A DNA stretch of 27,588 nucleotides. Origin: Pseudomonadota bacterium. GTDB taxonomy: Bacteria; Pseudomonadota; Alphaproteobacteria; Caulobacterales; Caulobacteraceae. Of this stretch, positions 24,044 through 27,588 are shown piece by piece. Under the pieces are notes generated by a model, which saw nothing but the letters and a program-made list of their open reading frames with translations, did not search any database and was not told the DNA's origin. Positions within the stretch are counted from its first letter, which is position 1, and each line of letters starts with the position of its first letter. Both the position numbers and the translations under genes were made by a program. The stretch spans positions 1 through 27,588 of the forward strand of contig JAEZCL010000260.1 in the NCBI GenBank assembly GCA_023433585.1, written 5' to 3'.

Positions 24044-26122
24044 ATGACCGCCGTCGCCTACGCCGTTGACCGGGACATCGCCGTCCTGACCGTCGATTAC
24101 CCCCCCGTCAACGCCCTCAGCGTGGCTGTCCGGCAGGGGCTGGGCAGGGGTCTGGACCGCGCCGAAGCCGACCCGGCCGTGCGAGGCGTGGTGATCCAGG
24201 CGGGCGGCGGCACCTTCATCGCCGGGGCCGATATCAAGGAACTGTCCAAGGGGCTGCACAAGGTCGAACCGACCCTGCGCGACATTCAGGATCGGCTCCA
24301 GATCGGCAAGCCCAGCGCGGCGGCCATCCACGGCACGGCCCTGGGCGGCGGCCTCGAACTGGCGCTGGCCTGCACCTTCCGGGTCGCCGAGCCGGGCGCC
24401 CGCGTCGGCCTGCCCGAGGTCAAGCTGGGCCTGCTGCCCGGCGGCGGCGGCACCCAGCGCCTGACGCGCCTGTGCGGGCCCGAGGCGGCGCTGGACCTGA
24501 TCCTCACCGGCCGTCAGGTCAAGGCGCAGGAAGCGCTGGATATGGGTCTGGTCGACGCCGTCGCGGACGATCGCGTCGCCGCCGCCGCCGACCTTCTGCG
24601 CGCCGCCATCGACGAGGGACGCCTGCCGCAGCCCGCCCTGCGGCGCGCCGACCGGGTCGCCGGAACCTCGCCCGACCTCTTCGCCCGCGCCCGTTCGGAA
24701 TGGGCCGTCAAGGCGCGCGGCCGCATCGCCCCGGCCGCCATCATCGACTGCATCGAGGGCGCGTGCGTGCTGGAGCCCGACGAGGGTCTGGCGCTGGAGC
24801 GGGACCGCTTCATGCACCTGTTCGAAAGCGAACAGCGCCGCGCCCTGATCCATGTCTTCCTGGCTGAGCGGCAGGCCCGTCGCCTGCCGGACCCCGCCAC
24901 CGCTGAGGACCCCGCGCCGGTGAACCGCGCCGCCGTGATCGGCGCCGGGGCCATGGGCTCCGGCATCGCCATGGTGCTGGCCAACGCCGGCCTTCCGGTC
25001 GTCATGGTGGATGTCGATCAGGCGGCGGTCGACGCGGGTCTCGGCCGCATCGACAAGGCCTATGCCGCCTCCGTCGCCCGGGGCGCCCTCAGCGCGAACG
25101 CCGCCGAAGCGGCCCGCGAACGCATCACCGTCGCCACCGACTACGGCGCGCTCGCCGACGTGGACCTGGTGATCGAGGCGGCGCCCGAGATCATGGAGCT
25201 GAAGGAGGCGATCTTCGCGCGGCTGGATGCGGCGACCCCGCCCCACGCGCTTCTGGCCACCAACACCAGTTCGCTGGACATTGACCGCATCGCCCGCGCC
25301 ACCGGTCGGCCGGACAAGGTGCTGGGCCTGCATTTCTTCTCGCCCGCCCACGTCATGAAGCTGGTCGAGGTGGTGCGCGGCGCGGCGACCAGCGCCGAAA
25401 CCCTGGCCTCGGGCATGGCGCTGGCCCGGCGCCTGGGCAAGGTCTGCGTCGTGGCCGGCAACTGCGACGGCTTCATCGGCAACCGGATGCTGCAGTTCTA
25501 CACCGGCCAGTCCGAATTCCTGATGGAGCAGGGCGCCGGTCCCGAACAGATCGACCGGGTGGCGCGCGAGTTCGGCATGGCCATGGGGCCGGTGGCCATG
25601 CGCGACCTGGCGGGCATCGACGTCAGCGTCCTGGTCCGCAAGGTCCGCGCCCTGAGCCTGCCGCCCGAAGAGCGCCTGTCCCCGATTCTGGAGCGCATGG
25701 CCGAGGCCGGGCTTTACGGCCGCAAGAACGGCAAGGGTTTCTATCTTTATGACGGCGGATCGCCCCGTCTGAACGAAGACGCCGCGGCCATTATCGAACA
25801 GGTTTCGAGCGACCTGGGCGTGACCCGCCGCACGTTCAGCGACGACGAAATCCGCGACCGCCTGTTCATGCCGCTGGTGGCCGAGGGCGCGCGTGTGCTG
25901 GAGGACGGCACGGCCCTGCGCGCCGGCGACATCGATGTGGTCTGGGCCAACGGCTACGGCTTCCCTGCCCATCGCGGCGGGCCGATGTTCTGGGGCCGCT
26001 CCATGGGGCTGGACCGCGTGGTCGCCATGGCCGAGTCGCTCGGCCAGGTCCACGGCCGCCGCTGGAAGCCCTGCGATCTGCTGGTGCGTCTGGCGGAAAC
26101 CGGAGAGGACTGGCCCGCCTGA
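24044..26122 (+). CDS. Bifunctional enoyl-CoA hydratase / 3-hydroxyacyl-CoA dehydrogenase (FadJ-like)
   Basis: The 692-aa protein joins a crotonase domain (~1-190) to an NAD-binding 3-hydroxyacyl-CoA dehydrogenase domain (~294-475) and two C-terminal dehydrogenase domains. Crotonase residues Glu105 (GGGLELALAC) and Glu125 (LPEVKLGLLPGGGGTQRL) are both present. The dehydrogenase part has GAGAMGSG (300-307) and the catalytic pair His430 (LHFFSPA) and Glu442, spaced as in the family. It carries out hydration and L-3-hydroxyacyl-CoA oxidation in the cytoplasm. The ATG at 24044 is preceded by GAGAG. It ends the plus unit and faces the thiolase gene, its natural partner, on the other strand under the same operator type. 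Confidence 0.94.
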   Translation: MTAVAYAVDRDIAVLTVDYPPVNALSVAVRQGLGRGLDRAEADPAVRGVVIQAGGGTFIAGADIKELSKGLHKVEPTLRDIQDRLQIGKPSAAAIHGTALGGGLELALACTFRVAEPGARVGLPEVKLGLLPGGGGTQRLTRLCGPEAALDLILTGRQVKAQEALDMGLVDAVADDRVAAAADLLRAAIDEGRLPQPALRRADRVAGTSPDLFARARSEWAVKARGRIAPAAIIDCIEGACVLEPDEGLALERDRFMHLFESEQRRALIHVFLAERQARRLPDPATAEDPAPVNRAAVIGAGAMGSGIAMVLANAGLPVVMVDVDQAAVDAGLGRIDKAYAASVARGALSANAAEAARERITVATDYGALADVDLVIEAAPEIMELKEAIFARLDAATPPHALLATNTSSLDIDRIARATGRPDKVLGLHFFSPAHVMKLVEVVRGAATSAETLASGMALARRLGKVCVVAGNCDGFIGNRMLQFYTGQSEFLMEQGAGPEQIDRVAREFGMAMGPVAMRDLAGIDVSVLVRKVRALSLPPEERLSPILERMAEAGLYGRKNGKGFYLYDGGSPRLNEDAAAIIEQVSSDLGVTRRTFSDDEIRDRLFMPLVAEGARVLEDGTALRAGDIDVVWANGYGFPAHRGGPMFWGRSMGLDRVVAMAESLGQVHGRRWKPCDLLVRLAETGEDWPA

Positions 26123-26142
26123 AGCGGGCCGCTTCCCTCTTT
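26112..26142 (+). terminator. Intrinsic terminator overlapping the FadJ-like stop codon
   Basis: GGCCCGC at 26112-26118 pairs with GCGGGCC at 26124-26130 around a 5-nt loop containing part of the stop codon. The pyrimidine-rich gcttccctcttt follows on the plus strand. It fits the 20-bp gap between the convergent FadJ-like and thiolase genes. Confidence 0.55.
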
Positions 26143-27306
26143 CTAGAGAACCTCGAACAGGGCGGCGGCGCCCATGCCGCCCCCGACGCACATGGTCACC
26201 ACCACGCGCCGCGCGTCGCGACGGCGGCCTTCCAGCAGGGCGTGGCCCGTCATGCGCGAGCCGCTCATGCCGAATGGATGGCCGATAGCGATGGCCCCGC
26301 CGTTGACGTTCATCCGCTCCAGCGGAATCCCCAGCTGTTCCTGGCAATAGACCACCTGGACCGCGAACGCCTCGTTCAGCTCCCACAGGTCGATGTCGTC
26401 CACCGTCAGCCCGTGGGCGTTCAGCAGCTTCGGCACGGCGGTGACCGGGCCGATGCCCATTTCGTCGGGATGGCAGCCGGTCACGGCGAAGCCCCGAAAG
26501 GCGCCCAGCGGCCGCAGTCCGCGCCGCTTCGCCTCCGCGTCCGACATGACCACGCACACGCTGGCGCCGTCCGAGAGCTGGCTGGAATTGCCCGCGGTGA
26601 TGCTGCCGCCCTCCATCACCGGGTTCAGGGCGGCCAGGCCCTCGGCCGTCGTGCCCGGACGATTGCCTTCGTCCTGGGCCAGGGTGACGCGAACCTCGCC
26701 GTCGGCGGTCTCATAGGCCCCGTCGATGGGCACGATCTCGTCCTTGAACAGGCCGCCGGCCTGGGCCGCCGCGATCCGCTGCTGGCTGATCAGGGAATAG
26801 GCGTCCTGCTGTTCGCGCGTGACGCCATAGCGGGCCGCCACCGTCTCCGCCGTCTGGATCATGGTGTCGTAAAGGCCGGGGATCACCGCCGCCGTGGCGG
26901 GCGAGCGATAGCCGTTCAGGTTCTTGGTGGGCATCACCTGCGACACCGAATCCAGCCCGCCCGCGACATAGATCCCGTCCTCGCCCGACAGGATGCGCTG
27001 GGCCGCCAGCACGATGGTCTGCAGCCCGGACGAGCATTTCCGGTCCAGCGTCATGCCCGGCGTCTGCACCGGCAGCCCGGCCAGAAGCGCGCTGACCCGG
27101 CCGATGTTGTTGCCCGTCGATCCTTCCGGATGCGACGCGCCCAGCATGACGTCCGACACCTCGTCCGGCCCGACCCCGGCCCGGGCCAGCGCACCCCGGA
27201 TGGCGTGCGCCGCCAGCGTCGGCCCGTCCAGCCGGGTCAGCGACCCCTTGTACGCGCGCCCGATCGGGGTGCGCGCCGTCGATACGATGACGGCTTGAAT
27301 CGACAT
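26143..27306 (-). CDS. Acetyl-CoA acyltransferase (thiolase)
   Basis: The 387-aa protein is a thiolase with nucleophile Cys91 in LDRKCSSGLQ, NEAFA, His343 in GGAIAIGHPFGMSG and the second Cys373 in CVGGGMGA. Length and order are normal. It cleaves 3-ketoacyl-CoA to acetyl-CoA (or propionyl-CoA from 2-methyl substrates) and a shortened acyl-CoA. It starts with MSIQAVIVSTARTP. It forms its own unit behind operator 5 and faces the FadJ-like gene. Chain-length preference is not readable; it is not the SCP2-fused thiolase type. Confidence 0.93.
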   Translation of the reverse strand: MSIQAVIVSTARTPIGRAYKGSLTRLDGPTLAAHAIRGALARAGVGPDEVSDVMLGASHPEGSTGNNIGRVSALLAGLPVQTPGMTLDRKCSSGLQTIVLAAQRILSGEDGIYVAGGLDSVSQVMPTKNLNGYRSPATAAVIPGLYDTMIQTAETVAARYGVTREQQDAYSLISQQRIAAAQAGGLFKDEIVPIDGAYETADGEVRVTLAQDEGNRPGTTAEGLAALNPVMEGGSITAGNSSQLSDGASVCVVMSDAEAKRRGLRPLGAFRGFAVTGCHPDEMGIGPVTAVPKLLNAHGLTVDDIDLWELNEAFAVQVVYCQEQLGIPLERMNVNGGAIAIGHPFGMSGSRMTGHALLEGRRRDARRVVVTMCVGGGMGAAALFEVL

Positions 27307-27329
27307 GGAACGCTCTGCTCGCTGATAAA

Positions 27330-27347
27330 ACCTACTAAGTAGTATGT
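27330..27347. promoter_or_regulatory. TetR-type operator 5 (thiolase)
   Basis: ACCTACTAAGTAGTATGT has both arms identical to the consensus and AAGT as the centre. It lies 23 bp upstream of the thiolase start codon, so a bound regulator would cover the promoter or the immediate transcription start. Confidence 0.84.
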
Positions 27348-27396
27348 CTTATCAGTCACTGAAAACGCCGACAAGTTTCCCCTGCCGGATCCCGCC

Positions 27397-27463
27397 TCAG
27401 TACGAGAACCGCACGCCCGCCCGAATGATCCGGGGCGCGCCGTATCCGATGATCCCGTCGCCG
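27397..27463 (-). pseudogene. 3' remnant of a second TonB-dependent receptor, cut by the right IS
   Basis: The minus strand encodes GDGIIGYGAPRIIRAGVRFS then Tyr and a stop at 27397. GAPR followed by a strand ending in an aromatic residue is the standard C-terminus of TonB receptors (compare GAPRTFGAELSVRF of the intact gene). The reading frame meets the IS end at 27464, so all but the last ~22 codons are missing here. It was probably co-oriented with, and just upstream of, the thiolase gene. Confidence 0.75.
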
Positions 27464-27588
27464 GGTGCTGTCAGTCCAACGCGAACTTGTCTCCACCAGG
27501 CGCGGTGAGGGCCGGGGCGTAGTCGTCAGCCGGCGAGCGCTTTCCACTCGGCCAACGCGGCCGATCGTCGGGCTTTGAAATCGTCGCG
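27464..27588 (-). mobile_element. IS6-family insertion sequence, partial (terminal repeat and transposase 3' end)
   Basis: It begins with GGTGCTGTCAGTCCAAC, matching the inward-read end of the left copy (GGTGCTGTCAGCCCAAAC) at 15 of the first 16 bases. A transposase C-terminus follows 46 bp further in on the minus strand. The orientation is the same as the left copy, so the two form direct repeats around 128-27463. The rest runs off the right edge. Confidence 0.8.
27526..27588 (-). CDS. IS6-family transposase, C-terminal fragment cut by window edge
   Basis: The minus strand reads RDDFKARRSAALAEWKALAG and a TGA stop at 27526. A basic segment followed by AALAEWR(K)xL and an immediate stop is the usual C-terminus of IS6-family transposases in alphaproteobacteria. 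The catalytic DDE residues lie outside the window. It cannot be the other end of the 1-71 fragment on a circular molecule, because joining them would break the frame and give a product far too short. Confidence 0.75.
   Translation of the reverse strand, partial: RDDFKARRSAALAEWKALAG

Noticed and set aside
23828..26557. Very long open frame on the minus strand (909 codons) opposite the FadJ-like gene
   Set aside because: It is a GC-bias shadow: the translation is rich in His, Gly, Arg and Asp with no family motif, while the plus strand carries complete catalytic motifs over the same bases.

Overview
The window is a high-GC alphaproteobacterial segment. The TonB-dependent receptor style, the MTEGKNR-type small protein and the IS6-type transposase all suggest Caulobacterales (Brevundimonas/Caulobacter-like) or a sphingomonad; the genus cannot be fixed from sequence alone. 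No rRNA, tRNA or CRISPR was seen. Almost all of the DNA is one catabolic gene set for an acyl-CoA-activated, probably methyl-branched carboxylic acid.

Edges. Both ends lie inside IS6-family insertion sequences in the same orientation. At the left, a transposase N-terminus (minus strand) and its terminal repeat end at 127. At the right, a terminal repeat starts at 27464 and is followed by a transposase C-terminus (minus strand). The right-hand copy cuts off a TonB receptor gene, leaving only its last ~22 codons. The 27.3 kb between them is therefore IS-bounded: a candidate translocatable unit, or an assembly contig that stops in a repeated IS. Positions 128-520 hold no convincing gene but several hairpins; a small hypothetical gene follows at 521-994.

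Layout of the catabolic set. There are six transcription units. (1) Minus, 6341 to 1011: acyl-CoA dehydrogenase, Tat/lipoprotein substrate-binding protein, MaoC hydratase, CitE-like lyase, CoA-transferase. The last three match the itaconate/citramalyl-CoA cleavage trio. (2) Plus, 6517 to 10308: E1alpha, E1beta, a free-standing lipoyl domain and a free-standing E2 catalytic domain of a 2-oxoacid dehydrogenase, then an MFE-2-like SDR. (3) Plus, 10373 to 13132: acyl-CoA dehydrogenase and acyl-CoA ligase. (4) Minus, 19513 to 13099: TonB receptor, LivG, LivF, LivH, LivM and a TetR regulator. (5) Plus, 19692 to 26122: AMACR-like racemase, acyl-CoA ligase, PECR-like enoyl-CoA reductase, carveol-dehydrogenase-type SDR, FadJ-like bifunctional enzyme. 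(6) Minus, 27306 to 26143: thiolase.

Control. Near-identical 18-bp dyads (consensus ACCTACT-NNNN-AGTATGT) occur in front of every one of the six units: five copies, one of them shared by units 1 and 2. They are absent as full-length sites elsewhere. The only regulator in the window is the TetR protein, the last gene of unit 4, so the simplest model is a self-contained, autoregulated TetR regulon released by an acyl-CoA or substrate ligand.

How it may work together (inference). The TonB receptor and the Liv-type ABC system bring in a substrate. Two ligases or the CoA-transferase activate it, and the racemase sets the configuration at an alpha-methyl carbon. Dehydrogenases, hydratase, MFE-2-like and FadJ-like enzymes and the thiolase carry out beta-oxidation. 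The PECR-like reductase handles an enoyl intermediate, the 2-oxoacid dehydrogenase a 2-oxo intermediate, and the MaoC/CitE/CoA-transferase trio a branched C5 dicarboxylyl-CoA. This set resembles a bacterial counterpart of peroxisomal branched-chain (isoprenoid or sterol side-chain) oxidation. The actual substrate is unknown.
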